Shown: piece by piece, positions 45,575 through 55,258 of the stretch
Numbering within the stretch: the first letter of the stretch is position 1
Layout: the number at the start of each line of letters is the position of its first letter
Assembly (NCBI GenBank): GCA_029706075.1
Contig: JAINUG010000052.1
Location: forward strand, 2,507,498-2,571,497
DNA length: 64,000 bases
Direction of reading: 5' to 3'
Source of the DNA: Aldrovandia affinis
Lineage: Eukaryota; Chordata; Actinopteri; Notacanthiformes; Halosauridae
Made by a program: the position numbers and the translations under genes
The notes under the pieces: generated by a model
Told to the model about the DNA's origin: nothing
The model's database searches: none
The model's input: the letters and a program-made list of their open reading frames with translations, nothing else

Positions 45575-48419
45575 ATATTCATGTTACAAAGAATTAATAT
45601 TCTTAATTAATTTAAGGACTTTAAATCAGTCACATCATTTCTTAGACAACGAATGCTTTAATTTTCTGTAATGCACTGTGGCAAATGATTCCTTTTGAAA
45701 GACAATACATTTTTAATTGATGTATTGATAGACCTACAGCTGAAATCAGTGAAGTCCTAAATGCTGAAAGAGTAAACACCCATAGATGCTAAACACCCAT
45801 CATTGACACTAAACCATTTGTGGAAAATTCCAATTTCGAAGACAAAGAAAAATGAGCAAAACCTGCACTGTGTTAAAAATCTGTTTCAGCAGAAACAATT
45901 AAGTGTAATAATACATGTTTACCACAACCTTAATTAAATCAAGAGCTTGGTTAGAACAAAATCCAGCATACACAGGGGGTACTCCAGGACTGAGGTTGAG
46001 AACCCGCGCTCTGGTGAACCATGTTGTGCTGTATTTGGGTTTACAGGTCATCTGCATTCCTGGAGAAAGGAGGAGTACCCACAGGGAAGCGGAGCCATTT
46101 TCTTTAACAAGGGTAAACTGAGGTGAGATGTACTTCAATCCAAGGGGGATGAGTGTCATCGAAGGTTCCTTGTGTTCTCCAGTTTAACCTGTGGGAATGA
46201 TCCTGCAATGTTCTAGCTTAGTTGAAGCATGCAGTAGGCTCCGTTTTTAATCACACCCTTGATAAAGATGAACAAAAGAGATTGTATAAAATAAACTATA
46301 AGTATATTTTATGCTCAAAATGTTCAGAAAAATATATTCTTTAATAATAATACATTGGCACAAACCACAATTGTACGGTTCACAAATTATAATTTTTGTC
46401 CCAGAAAAATCAATAATCACAAATATTTACACCCTGTTACCAGGGTGGTCTCCCTTGGCCATTATAACAGCAAGTAGTCACCTTCTGTAGTGTCGTACGA
46501 GGTTATGGAACTTCTTGGGGGGGATCCTCAACCATTCCTTCATGCAGAATTGTTTTAGTTCCTTCAGATTCTTGGGTTGATGTTTGTGGACTGCTTTTTT
46601 GAGTTCAAACCACAAATGTTCAATTGGATTCAGATCGGGAGACTGAGATGACCACGTCAGGACATTGATCCTGTGCTTTATCAACCATTTCTTAGTTGCT
46701 TTGGACATATGTTTGGGATCGTTGTCTTGTCAGAAGGTCCATCTGCGGAGCTGGCAGAGCTTCCTGGCAGAGGGAACAAGGTTTTTGTACAAAATGTCTT
46801 GGTACATTCTGGAGTTCATGGTTCCATCTATTTTAATAAGGGCATCGGGGCCTGTGGATGCAAAACAACCCCAAAGCATTAAAGATCCACCACCATGTTT
46901 CACCGTAGGCATGAGGTGCTTTTCAACATTACTTGCATTCTTTGGATGCCAAACATAACGCTGATGTGCATGTCCAAAAAAATAGATTTTTGTTTCATCT
47001 GACCACAACACATGGTTCCAATTGTAGTTCATATGTAGTTTGACAAATTCAAGACACCTTTTTTGGTGAATTGTCTTCAAAAGAGGCTTCCTTCTTGCAA
47101 TTCTGACATAAAGGCCATTGTCATGTAGGCATCGTCGAATGGTAGCTTTAGACACCTTGTAACCCCAAGATGCCAGGTTGTTTTGGAGACCTTGAACTGT
47201 GCCCCTTGGACTTCTTTTTGCCTCTCAAACCATCCATCTCACTACACGTGGGGGCAAGACAGACTTGCATCCTCTACTTGGCAGGTTAGCCACTGTTCCA
47301 GTGGCCTTAAGCTTTCTAATAATTGACACAAAAGTGGAAAGCGGTATCTTTAACTATCAATAACCTTTTGTCTGATCCTTTCAGGGAGTTTTACCTTTAC
47401 CTTTCACCATGATGGCTGACCACAGTATTTCAAACGTGTGTTCCCTCCTTTTTATACCCTAGGGAAACAGGAAACCATTGTAGGCCACTGTATAGTTCCA
47501 TAACCTTCCGATTAACTTCAAATAAATTGTATATTTATGAAGATTTGTTTTTGTTGGATTACATTTAAAAGAATAGTTAGGGGTGTGAATAATTGTGACC
47601 CAGATGTTTTCTGGAAAAAAAATATGAATAAAATGAAATATGTTTTTCTGAACAATTGTATTAGTAATGCAGGTTTGGAATTTTCAGATTTTTTTTAGCA
47701 TAAAATATACCTCAGTTTATTTTATACAATCTCTTTTGTTCATCTTTATCAAGGGTGTGAATAAAAACTAGCCTACTGTAAACTAGGAAATAATCATGAA
47801 TCAAAAAGGTGGAACAATAAAGAGGTGAGATATATTGGTCAAATACATATTTAAGGTGTAAATACATATTTAATATTTTAAATTTGCTCATGAAAAACAC
47901 AATATAATACAACTTTTTGTCCACTGCATATTAACAGATATTCATATTCATAGGGAACACAGAGCTAATGTGGGGGAAAAATGTCTTACCGAACGATTGT
48001 GAATGTTTGCATAATTGAACAAATTATGACAAATGTTTAAGAAATGCCATACATTTTGCAGTGAGAAAAACAAGTTTAACTGCTCATTGCAAAGTTGTAC
48101 TCCAGGATGAAGCAATAAGTAGCCATTTTTGTAGAATGTCATAGCAATTAAATGCTGTGCTGTAATTCATTTCTTGTCCCAACTAATTAATTTTTTAAAA
48201 GGTTTTCCAGAATATCTTTTCAAGTCAAGTCAAATTGTGTGCGTTGATCATTATTTCAGTTGTGTGTTACTCTGCACTGATGTTTCTGACTGCATATCTG
48301 TGTATCACTGTCTTGCAGGTTTCGGCGTGGTGTGTAAGCCTGATGGCCTGTCCCGTCCCCCACGTCAGAGCGTGTTTTCTGGAGTGTATTCCCTTTGTTT
48401 CAGACCTTATTTTGTTTAA
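36696..48419 (+). CDS. tac3: Tachykinin-3 precursor (neurokinin F + neurokinin B)
   Basis: The gene encodes a secreted neuropeptide precursor that yields two amidated tachykinins, ligands of NK3-type receptors in the brain. In fish it is linked to control of the reproductive axis. Coding exons (+): 36696-36797, 40436-40535, 43254-43280, 43781-43834 and, tentatively, 48319-48419. All have AG/GT borders and compatible phases, giving 127 residues: signal peptide; KR-YNDIDYDTFVGLM-GRR (NKF); KR-DMDDVFVGLM-GRR (NKB); a C-terminal tail. Each peptide ends FVGLM-G followed by a dibasic site, the mark of an amidated tachykinin. The NKF sequence places it with tac3a rather than tac3b. An additional small exon between 36.8 and 40.4 kb cannot be excluded. 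Introns are rich in transposon remains. Confidence 0.9.
37952..38410 (+). mobile_element. Tc1-like transposon, left part
   Basis: It begins CAGTATCCTCCAAAATTATT after a TA, a Tc1 terminal repeat. On the + strand, LEFTKWHRNSY and, after a stop, VLWSEETKMELFGHAHQR give the region of the first catalytic Asp/Glu. The frame has stops. The element breaks off near 38410, where a GC-rich - strand fragment begins, and I do not see it resume. Confidence 0.75.
38415..39620 (-). pseudogene. GC-rich fragment of an unassigned protein family
   Basis: Read on the - strand from 39600, conserved-looking blocks follow in order: CTLHWDSKLTPTLSNVRQLE, GVPAHTKGTDEACGTVITRL, VVNMAFDTSASNTGHLTAAC, IAIQLSLGRPLLWSG, LSHIFTDLKVKTLRSPEVAL, FTRLRDNWNLV, PGAMHRARWMAK-like scraps, and finally PTTSLADLANPDCWLGMHQL with DPAFLSLDVEGWA. 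I recognise this layout from uncharacterised multicopy proteins of invertebrates (as I recall, arthropods and cnidarians) but cannot name the class. The block is markedly GC- and CpG-rich compared with the AT-rich tac3 intron around it. The copy is broken several times and has no start. It may be a transposon remnant or a transferred gene. Confidence 0.6.
40436..40535 (+). CDS. tac3: tac3 exon: neurokinin F
   Basis: The acceptor is CATTTCCAG and the donor TG|GTAAGT, phase 1. It encodes ESLNIDNLPRDYLKR, then YNDIDYDTFVGLM, GRR and NA. The Lys-Arg before Tyr and the Gly-Arg-Arg after Met are convertase and amidation sites. The mature peptide is predicted as YNDIDYDTFVGLM-NH2. Confidence 0.95.
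40940..40970. repeat. (TA)n microsatellite
   Basis: About 15 pure TA units in the tac3 intron. Confidence 0.9.
41230..41420 (-). mobile_element. LINE RT fragment (L2-like)
   Basis: The - strand reads ALKQTQISTLLIKPTLEV and then KSPVSLLQFLSKTLECAAFN. This is the YRPVSLLPFLSKTLE block at the start of L2-type reverse transcriptase. It is diverged from the L2 copies at 16-31 kb. Confidence 0.7.
42150..42213. repeat. Isolated Tc1 right end
   Basis: CAGTAAAAACTGGAAAATGG followed by CTTTTGACCGGTAGTG is the right terminus of the Tc1 family at 22544. No left end is present. Confidence 0.85.
42600..42957 (+). repeat. LINE 3' UTR with 30-bp minisatellite
   Basis: Five units of TGTTTTAATGTTGGTGATGT plus TATGTCACAC-type sequence (30-35 bp each) occupy 42718-42870. 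After them come GTTTAATAAAGTTTTC and the pentamer tail (TTCTA)n at 42938-42955, a common LINE 3' end. The minisatellite grew inside the retroposon tail. Confidence 0.75.
43254..43280 (+). CDS. tac3: tac3 27-nt microexon
   Basis: The acceptor is a run of T followed by CAG, and the donor is AAA|GTAAGA. The length is 27 nt, phase 1 in and out. It encodes GKNNIPQHK plus the first base of the next Arg codon. Including it creates Lys-Arg directly before the NKB peptide. Skipping it would keep frame but leave Gly instead of Arg and no dibasic site. Confidence 0.8.
43781..43834 (+). CDS. tac3: tac3 exon: neurokinin B
   Basis: The acceptor is TCTTTTGCAG and the donor TCTA|GTGAGT, phase 1. It encodes (R)DMDDVFVGLMGRRSSES. 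The mature peptide is predicted as DMDDVFVGLM-NH2, close to mammalian neurokinin B ([12 protein letters not shown]2). Confidence 0.95.
44350..44566 (-). mobile_element. tRNA-derived SINE with L2-like tail
   Basis: From 44566 on the - strand, GGCAGCAGTGTAATATAATG is an A-box region, and GCAGGTTAAATTCCCAG is a decayed B box (GGTTCGATTCC in fresh copies). The body, with AGGTACTCAACCTGAATTGG, leads to the 3' tail AAGAGCATCTGCTAAATGCC plus (TGTAA)n, shared with L2 LINEs. It is probably mobilised by L2. Confidence 0.75.
44577..44657 (-). pseudogene. tRNA-Leu(UAG) pseudogene
   Basis: The - strand begins GGTAGTGTGGCCGAGTGATC, with GATTTAGGCTCC around the anticodon TAG, and ends GTGGGTTTGAATCCTACCAC with TGCCA. 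This is 81 nt with the length and order of a eukaryotic tRNA-Leu, including a long variable arm. The acceptor and T stems pair with G-T wobbles. The anticodon stem has two mismatches, the D loop GG is GA, and the T loop TTCGAAT is TTTGAAT. Changes are mostly C-to-T or G-to-A, as in methylated, silent copies. No CCA is encoded. Confidence 0.8.
44658..45067. repeat. SINE-like sequence, unassigned
   Basis: On the - strand, GTAGTTCTAGGTTTGAGCCT near 44865-44884 is B-box-like. The stretch around it, with GGAGGAACCAATGCCAACCC, looks like a dispersed repeat, but I find no second copy in the window. Confidence 0.3.
45068..45493 (-). mobile_element. Short Tc1/mariner element (426 bp)
   Basis: It begins CAGAGGGTAGACAAAATAAC and ends with the inverted TTATTTTGTCTACCTTCTG. 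TA flanks both sides (45066-45067 and 45494-45495). On the - strand, patches read FKSDFMNSRMRSKIFHGLPT, broken by stops. It is an internally deleted, non-autonomous element. Confidence 0.82.
45494..45573. repeat. (ATGT)n / (TG)n microsatellite
   Basis: Starts directly at the TA target of the mariner element at 45068 and ends with about 18 pure TG units. Confidence 0.9.
45930..46030. repeat. Dispersed MITE fragment
   Basis: AGAGCTTGGTTAGAACAAAA followed by CCAGCATACACAGGGGGTAC and GAGGTTGAGAACCCGCG matches the consensus-like words of a hAT MITE common in fish. Related pieces occur at 13870-13950 and 56400-56520. Confidence 0.55.
46244..47767 (-). mobile_element. Tc1 transposon, near full length
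   Basis: The terminal repeats read inward as TTTTTAATCACACCCTTGAT (left) and TTTTTATTCACACCCTTGAT (right), followed by AAGATGAACAAAAGAGATTG on both sides. Total length is about 1.5 kb. The transposase lies on the - strand. The element sits in the last tac3 intron. Confidence 0.88.
46478..47390 (-). pseudogene. Tc1 transposase, broken
   Basis: From about 47220 downwards: [60 protein letters not shown] (first Asp), [18 protein letters not shown], a TGA at about 46730, then QDNDPKHMSKATKKWL (second Asp) and QSPDLNPIEHLWFELKKAVH (Glu). The protein ends RHYRR. All three catalytic residues are present. Breakage is limited to the internal TGA and lesions in the N-terminal HTH region beyond 47160. 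Confidence 0.85.
48319..48419 (+). CDS. tac3: tac3 candidate C-terminal exon
   Basis: The acceptor is CTGTCTTGCAG, with correct phase (A|GT gives Ser), followed by FGVVCKPDGLSRPPRQSVFS, GVYSLCFRPYFV and stop. The beginning recalls the mammalian C-terminus SFGILKYPPRAE. No better candidate was seen between 43.8 and 48.3 kb, but C-termini of this family are poorly conserved. Confidence 0.5.
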
Positions 48420-48718
48420 AGAACAAGCTTAAACCCTCATCCAATCAAGTTCCTTATGATGCTCAATATCCAATGAAAACCTGAAAATGTGAAACTTGGG
48501 ATGTAAAGAGGGAGTCGTTGTTAAGAAAGCTAACAGCTGCATTTTCATATGCCGTGCCTGTGAAAATCTGTTTCCATCTTCTGAAAAGCACCATTTACAG
48601 GTTTTCAGCAGATTTAGCACATCTTTCGTTGTCTAAAGTGCCAGATCTATACAGTGTATGTATCTAGCATATTGCTTTTGGAGAAATGCTGAATTTCTTT
48701 AAAAGTATATTTTTGGGA

Positions 48719-48724
48719 AATAAA
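48719..48724 (+). terminator. Candidate tac3 polyadenylation signal
   Basis: AATAAA occurs 300 bp after the candidate tac3 stop codon, in AT-rich sequence. It is supported only by position. Confidence 0.35.
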
Positions 48725-51461
48725 AATGAATTACTTGACTCAATGTTTTGCAATTACTTTCACAAAAGGGGCATGCTACCCTGGTCATTTTGTCAGCTTT
48801 GCCTTGAAGTGGGCTCGCAGAAGGAATAGAAGCTCAATTTCAACTGCTGTGAAAAAGCAACCTTTAGTGGCCTTTAACCGGAGAATCAGCTTGAATCGTT
48901 ACCATGGACATTTTCACACCAAATTCTAAACTTAAATCCCTTTCTAAATAGCTTTTTCTTTTGCCTGAGGTTTGCTTTGTTTCAGACCAGGACAATTCAG
49001 TCGAATTTGAATTAATTTGCAAACGACTGAATTTGTCTGTTTAGCCCACTTGCGGACTACACGTGGAACAGAACAGAACGTTTTAGCTTTTCAGTCATGG
49101 TTTTCTGCCCATTTACCTGCATTAAGTCGTCTGGGAGGATGTACAGGCATGATGGAAGTAATAATAGAAGTAAACTAATTTATGTCAAATGTGACATAAA
49201 ATGGAACATTTCCATCAGCTTGACTTTAGAGATGATGCACAAGTGCATCAGTCCTAAAAAACACATGCAAATAAGGCACAGCACAGCCTCCATATAGAAT
49301 CGAATGTTTACCAGCATTAAAAAATAAGCACACCAACTGCATTCTGATATAAACTGACGCCCTCCACCAGAGGTCTCCAACCCTGGTCCTGTGCTTGTGC
49401 TTATTATTTTGTGCTTTCCTTTACTGCAAATTACATGCAATAGGAAAGGGACATACTGCGTGGAGGTTGTCCTGTCTGTGGAAGACAATGTCCTTTTGGA
49501 AACGATTCAAGGGCAACATCTGGAGAACACCAGGCGGCTGAAGAAAAAGAAAACGCGTAGCTCAGCCAGACATTTGCTTCTAGATTGCGTCTTTTTGAAC
49601 TAACCTCACTACCAATATGTATGTCCCTTTCCTAATTTCAATGGGAACTTTGCAGTGAGTCAGGACCTCAGTATCACATCTCATCCGAAAGGCATCTTCT
49701 ATAGGAGAGGTGTCTAATCTTATCCGAGAAGAGCTAAGTGGGTGCAAGATTTGTTCTAGCCCAGCATTAAAACACCTGACTGTGTAGGCTTGGTTAGTAC
49801 TTTGACAGGGTATACTGCTGGAAGAGGTGTTGGTGGGCCAGTAGGGGGCATTGTTCCAATGATTGGTGCACTGTGCTGTAGAACTGGGGTCCTGACACAC
49901 TGCTTATGAAAGATCCCATGGCACTTATCGCAAGAGAAGGCATTAACACCACTGTCCAAGTACACAAAATCAGGCTCTCTACTTCTGGCCACCTAATCAT
50001 CTGCCTACATCACTGTCCTCTGTCGGCCTACCTGGCTAAATAAAGTTCAAGTAAATACAAATTAATTGAAAGCATCCTAAACAAAACCGAACATATCACA
50101 GCCAAAGGATTGAACATAGAATATAAAATGCACAATGTTGAGGTGGTTCAAGGGAATCAGATTTTGTGAGTTAAGGAAACTGGTGTGGTTTTATCGTTTT
50201 CAATCGATTTGGAAAACTTTATTTTTATCTCAATTGAGGGAGCAATTAACATTTTTACAGGAAGATATTTTTAAATATACTATATGCAAGATTGACATAT
50301 ATGTTGCCAGCCTGCCAATAAAAAAAATTAAAAACTATTATACACAACAATCAATATAGTGAATATAGCTGAATATTTTGTTACATTCAAAAATAATAGA
50401 AAACCCAGAGCCCAACCCTAGCAGCATTTCTCTGTATTTGTGTTCCACGCCTTTTTCTTTCATGCAATGAACACGCTACGCATTTGGCAGCACCATGAAG
50501 TAAAATATGTCTTTATTCAGTACAATGATAATGTTGTGGTTGCAATAAAGAGATACGTGTGGCATAGACCTCTACCATCACCATGAAAAACACAGACAAG
50601 GAGTGTAACACTCCCATTTGCAATGCAGACAAGTGATTAGAAGAGGGGAAGAACTGGATTCTTAATCAGAATTGTGACTTACACTTATTACAGGAAAGGT
50701 GTGCTAAACTGCAGCATAAAAACATGTGCAACCCTGGCCAGGGCACTTATCGGTGTATGTATACTGTATCAGCTGTACAAAATAAAAAAATGTACTAAAT
50801 GTGTCCGGAATATAAATATTTGTACCTACCAATGAAAAGGCAGTCCATTCTTTATAAAAAAATCTTAAATAAAAACAATCATTAAAATTTGAGGTATACC
50901 AGAAAAAAATTATACAATCTATCTTTTTTTATTATCCAAGAGGGGTTGTGCCCACACACTGACAGAACTCCTGGCAGCCACTGGAGATCATTCAAACTGC
51001 CACACCTTTCTTATTGTTTGAGCTGGATTTAAAAAAAACTATAAAGCTAGAGTTAAGGCATCCAAAAACATTAGGTTGGGAGGGTTGCATATTTAAACAT
51101 CATGAACGTATTACAAATAAATAAACTGTACATGGAGACATCTACAGTTTAACTCAACACAATCATGCCTATTTTTCATTTCAGGCTTTCATTTTCCCTT
51201 TAACTGTGCAGTTAACAAGCATTTAGCACAGCTAAACGGCTTGCTAGTAAGTTAGCCAGATAAAAAAAAACAAAGGCCAATCATGTTAAGTAGGCATACA
51301 TCAGCATGTACTGAGAAGTAATATCAGTCCAAGGCCATCACCAAACCCCAGGACCACCACCTTCAGCTGCCTTGAACTTAATCAAGTCCTGTGCCTCTTC
51401 ATCAGTCCTAGCTAATCTTGAACAATTTAAACAATTGTTTTGCATATTGACTCATTACAAA
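48725..51461. other. No gene seen
   Basis: AT-rich sequence with no convincing coding region. TTTATT at 50511-50516 (AATAAA on the - strand) could be a distant polyadenylation signal for c1galt1, and AATAAA on the + strand lies nearby at 50545. Neither is supported beyond position. Confidence 0.4.
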
Positions 51462-51655
51462 CTCAGACCCTGAACCGGCCAGAGGAGCATGGGCTCCCCC
51501 TCTTGAGTCTTCTCCATCCCAAGGTTACTTCATATTTGTTTGTTCCTTGCCACTGTTGCCCTAGGCTTTTGTGGGAGTTCAAGCCAGGGTCTGCTGTGAA
51601 GCGTATTGTGACAAATGTTTTGCGAAATGCGCTATACAAATACATTTGAAATCTG
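51462..51655 (+). repeat. Dispersed retroposon 3' end
   Basis: CTTGAGTCTTCTCCATCCCA, TTGTTCCTTGCCACTGTTGC and GTGACAAATGTTTTGCGAAA, followed by GCGCTATACAAATAC, are successive words of a very common fish retroposon 3' end. No coding part remains. Confidence 0.7.
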
Positions 51656-52295
51656 ATCCCATGCAACGTGGCTCTTAACAGATCATTGTAAGGCACTATG
51701 AGTACAATGGTATCAAACGCTGCTTTCATTGACAATTGTTTGGCACAATGAAGTAATCTCACCCTTGAAGTTATTAGGCTCTATTTGGATGTTCCTACAA
51801 CATGGGTATGTTTCTATGTTAGCTACCTTGCCTATCTGTCGTTACTTTAAACTAGTGATAGTGTGCTTGCAAGTAGCTAAACTAAACTTTCATTTTGTAA
51901 CAACTGCTCCTGGATCTTCCGAGTATTGACTTTGGATTGAGCTTTAGGAGGGGCATTGGTGAGTCTGAAGATTAGGTATGCGCTAATAATTAGAGCAAAA
52001 CTTTCAATAAGACACACAATCGCTAGGTTGCTGCATTTAACTTCAAGTTTAAACCTTTTGTTCCTTCACTTTTACCCGTTTTGTTTGTTTTTTGGTTTCA
52101 TAGAGTGTCACAATTTGCTTTAACTGTCCAGGTCAACAATGACTCCTTTCAGTTTTCCCAAGAAGTCCTTTCTGGACCCATCCACTCCACTGTTATCAAT
52201 TGACTGTCGTGATTTAATGCCCCCAATTCTGGGTCATCAATGCTGCAAACAAGCCTTTTAAGACAATAAGTCTGGAACTAGAGCCCCTGTGTACC

Positions 52296-52390
52296 TTTGT
52301 ACCTTTCAGGTTATTCACTGGACTTGAACTGCTTAAATTTCAGTAAAAACTGTAAAATGGGGGTGTTCTAAAACTTTTGACCGGTAGTGT
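52296..52390. repeat. Isolated Tc1 right end
   Basis: TTCAGGTTATTCACTGGACT through CTTTTGACCGGTAGTG, followed by TA, matches the last 95 bp of the Tc1 element at 22544-23246. There is no left half. It lies 16 bp from the long AC array. Confidence 0.88.
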
Positions 52391-52404
52391 ATGTACAGTG
52401 ACTG

Positions 52405-52557
<153 letters not shown>

Positions 52558-53567
52558 AAAAGTCATACTTGTCAAAGGACAAGTATCTTAGAAAAGTTAC
52601 TTGTCCTACTTATTTCTTTTCTACACGGATATTTATGTCTGACTTGTGCAGCGTGCGCTCATGGGATTGTGTAGCAGTGAAGCTCTGACGGGTGCCCGCA
52701 GGTGGCGTTAGCGACTAGTGTTCTGACTGTACAGTATATCATAACGTACACTCCAGTTGGGACTCGAACGAGAAAGATTCTTCCACAGTCTGGTATGGCA
52801 GCTAACGTAATAGCTAGCTAATAATTCCTAGATTTAACCGAGCAGGGATGTGGGAATGATTTGTGCTTGGACTGTAGGATGGAGATGAGAAATCACTGCA
52901 GCGATTCTTCAGCCTGGCGGGAGGGCTAACTGCAGTGAATATAGAGGAAGTAGCTAGCTAGTGTTCACGGATATTGCTTACTAATTCAATGCTTGGTAAG
53001 TGATAAATGCATGATCACTTACTAAGCCTTGTGTTAGCAAGCAACTAGCAACAGATATCGATACCCAATGTCCGTGAACGCTAACGTTAGCTAGCTAACT
53101 AACTAGCTGGTTCTCGCTGTTGTGTCCATGTGCTGCGATCCGCAAACTTGCTTGACTACTGCAGAGTCTGGCATAGCAACAACAAACGCGGTGAGCACAG
53201 ACTGCGTGCGAGTGAATGTGCCGCTTTTCCCATTTGGAACTTCGGAAATATTTTTGAATATCTGTACATGTCTTGTTTGTTACAATGTGAGTGTAAAACA
53301 GAAATAGTTACAGTTAGCGAATTTAAAAAATAATAAAATCCTAAATTCACAGTCGTCAGCAGGACGATCACTTGGAAATCTAAGGTCATCCTACTTAATT
53401 TTTAGTCGTCTGAGACGATAGGATGACTGCTAATCTGGGCTCCTGTTTATATATATATGTCAGATCGAAACACACACCCACAAACCTTTTGTAGACAATA
53501 TCATCAGTGGAGTTGAGCAATTGGTAAAAGACCTTATAAAACCTTAAAAATAAAAAATAAAAGTAGT

Positions 53568-53891
53568 CTACTCTTTCTTTTCAATGTTCCCGTTGTCTGC
53601 TGGCTTTTTCCCAGCATCCTCAGCAGCCTTATCCTGTCCTTCCTCCTTCCTGTTTAAATCTTGGCCCTTGTCTTGTTCTTGGGGTGGCTCTTTGTCCACA
53701 GGCTTTACCTCCCCACCTTCCGCTGCCACCACCACTGACCCATCAGTCCTCTCCAGGCTGGGGGGTGGAGGCTGGTAGCGATACTTGTACCCATAGGCAC
53801 GGAGGTGATAGGTGTAGTACTCCAGCAGGTACATCACATCGCTGCCCACGTAGTGGAAGGAGATGGCCAGGTCAGAACAGCACTGGGAGCC
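53568..53891 (-). CDS. c1galt1: c1galt1 last coding exon
   Basis: On the - strand it starts after the acceptor TCTGTCCCCCAG in phase 0. [20 protein letters not shown] continues with [20 protein letters not shown], matching the end of core 1 beta-1,3-galactosyltransferase, including the conserved CC-SD and SFHYV block. After the PPPP turn the protein carries a long charged tail rich in Lys, Glu, Asp and Gln ([20 protein letters not shown], ending NGNIEKKE), longer than the mammalian tail. It is separated from the preceding exon by an intron of 702 bp. Confidence 0.95.
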   Translation of the reverse strand, partial: GSQCCSDLAISFHYVGSDVMYLLEYYTYHLRAYGYKYRYQPPPPSLERTDGSVVVAAEGGEVKPVDKEPPQEQDKGQDLNRKEEGQDKAAEDAGKKPADNGNIEKKE

Positions 53892-54054
53892 CTGGGGGAC
53901 AGAGTGCAAGGAGAAGGTGTTACAGCATTTTTGTGCGAAGTCGGACCAGAGGCGGCGGCCAAGCAAGGCACTGTGAGCCCCAAAATGGATGGAGCCATTG
54001 ATTCGTCGTCAGTCTGAAACTATAACATCGTTTTGCCAAAGGGAGCAAATCCCT

Positions 54055-54135
54055 TTCTAGATTGTTTTGTGGAAGTTGGATTGAACTCAATTATTGTAAG
54101 TTGCCCTGGATAAGAGCATCTGCTAAATGACTCAA
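54055..54135 (+). repeat. L2-type 3' tail in c1galt1 intron
   Basis: GTAAGTTGCCCTGGATAAGA followed by GCATCTGCTAAATGAC is the conserved L2/SINE 3' tail. A second one lies at 54425-54535 in the same intron. Confidence 0.75.
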
Positions 54136-54424
54136 TTGTAATTGGATTGCAACCATTTCTCCATTTCCGTGAGTCTGGGAGGTCTACATTCTTATAGAAC
54201 TTAACCAGATCCCTTCTCGGCAGGGCGGGGGCTAAAGGGAGCAGGAGTGATCTTTTAGCATTTTACAGACTATTTCACTGCCAAACGGCCAATCAATGCC
54301 TTGTAAATGACTCCCTTCCCTTTGCCAGCTGACACCCACTTACATTCTGTACTGCCCGAATTTTTTTTTAATCAACTTCAGATCCCTTCTCAACAGCACT
54401 TCACCAACAGCCGTTAGTCGTAAT

Positions 54425-54535
54425 CCATGACATGTGGTTGTTCTTTACCTACTTATGGTGAATGCACCTTCTGCAAGTCACTTTGGATAAAAGCATCTGC
54501 CAAATTACTAATGTAATGTATTGTAATGCAATGAA
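54425..54535 (+). repeat. L2-type 3' tail in c1galt1 intron
   Basis: CAAGTCACTTTGGATAAAAG followed by CATCTGCCAAATTACTAATG and TGTAATG repeats. It ends about 60 bp from the GC splice donor. Confidence 0.75.
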
Positions 54536-54593
54536 TACATTCTGTGCCCCCGCCCCCCTCAAAGATTTGAGGGCCTTCTCTCCCTGGACTTGC

Positions 54594-55258
54594 CTGATTG
54601 ATGGGGTAGTAGCAGTACTTCCAGTACCAGAAGCTCTTGGGGAACTTGCTGGTCAGATGCTGCTCAGGTACGAAGGGGTGGAAGGTCTCGCGGCTTAGCG
54701 AATCGCGGGAGTCCCCGGCCTTCACCCCCACCTTCTCCATACACTGCCCGAGTGCCAGGTCCTCCACGGGGGACGTGTGGGTGCACCTCTTGGTGCGGAA
54801 TCCTTCCACAAACCTCCGCAGCGCCTCCTTGCTCAGCACATAGCCGGCCCCGCCGCTCATGTAGCCCTGCTTGACGAAGGGTTTGAAGCGCTTGCCGCAG
54901 TAAACGGGCTCCTCGGGCGTGTGGTTGGCCAGCAGCCAGCGGAGGTTGTCCAGCACCACAAAGGTGTCATCGTCTGCCTTGAGGAACCAGTCGGCCTCGT
55001 CACCGTGCTTCTCGTGGGCATACTGGAAAGCTCGGATGGTCTTCCAGTAGAGCTGGTCACGGCCCTCCTTGGTGCCCAGACCAACAGTGGGGAAATCTGG
55101 GTCATCCACCGAGCTCATGAACAACGCAACATTGCAGTGTCGTGTCCAGGTGGCCTTCACGTGCCGCGTCTTCTTCTCCAGGTTCTTCGGACCGGTCATC
55201 ACCCAGCACAGGATTCGCACCTTCTTGTACAACTCGTCCGCCACGTGGCTGTCCTGCC
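54594..55258 (-). CDS. c1galt1: c1galt1 catalytic exon
   Basis: This Golgi type II membrane enzyme adds galactose from UDP-Gal to GalNAc-O-Ser/Thr, making core 1 (T antigen) O-glycans; in vertebrates it needs the chaperone Cosmc. The acceptor is TTTGTCTCAG at 55259-55268; the exon opens with two bases of a split codon. It encodes [60 protein letters not shown] (the DxD metal/UDP site), [39 protein letters not shown] and [12 protein letters not shown], ending YYPINQ. This is GT31 family order with no gaps. The donor is CAG|GCAAGT, a GC donor. The upstream exon with the cytoplasmic tail and membrane anchor is not visible in the remaining window, so the gene is partial here. Confidence 0.96.

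Noticed and set aside
49756-49992. PHD-like scrap on the - strand (CDKCHGIFHKQC)
   Set aside because: Only part of the ligand pattern is present and no neighbouring domain is recognisable. It may be a transposon scrap but cannot be supported.
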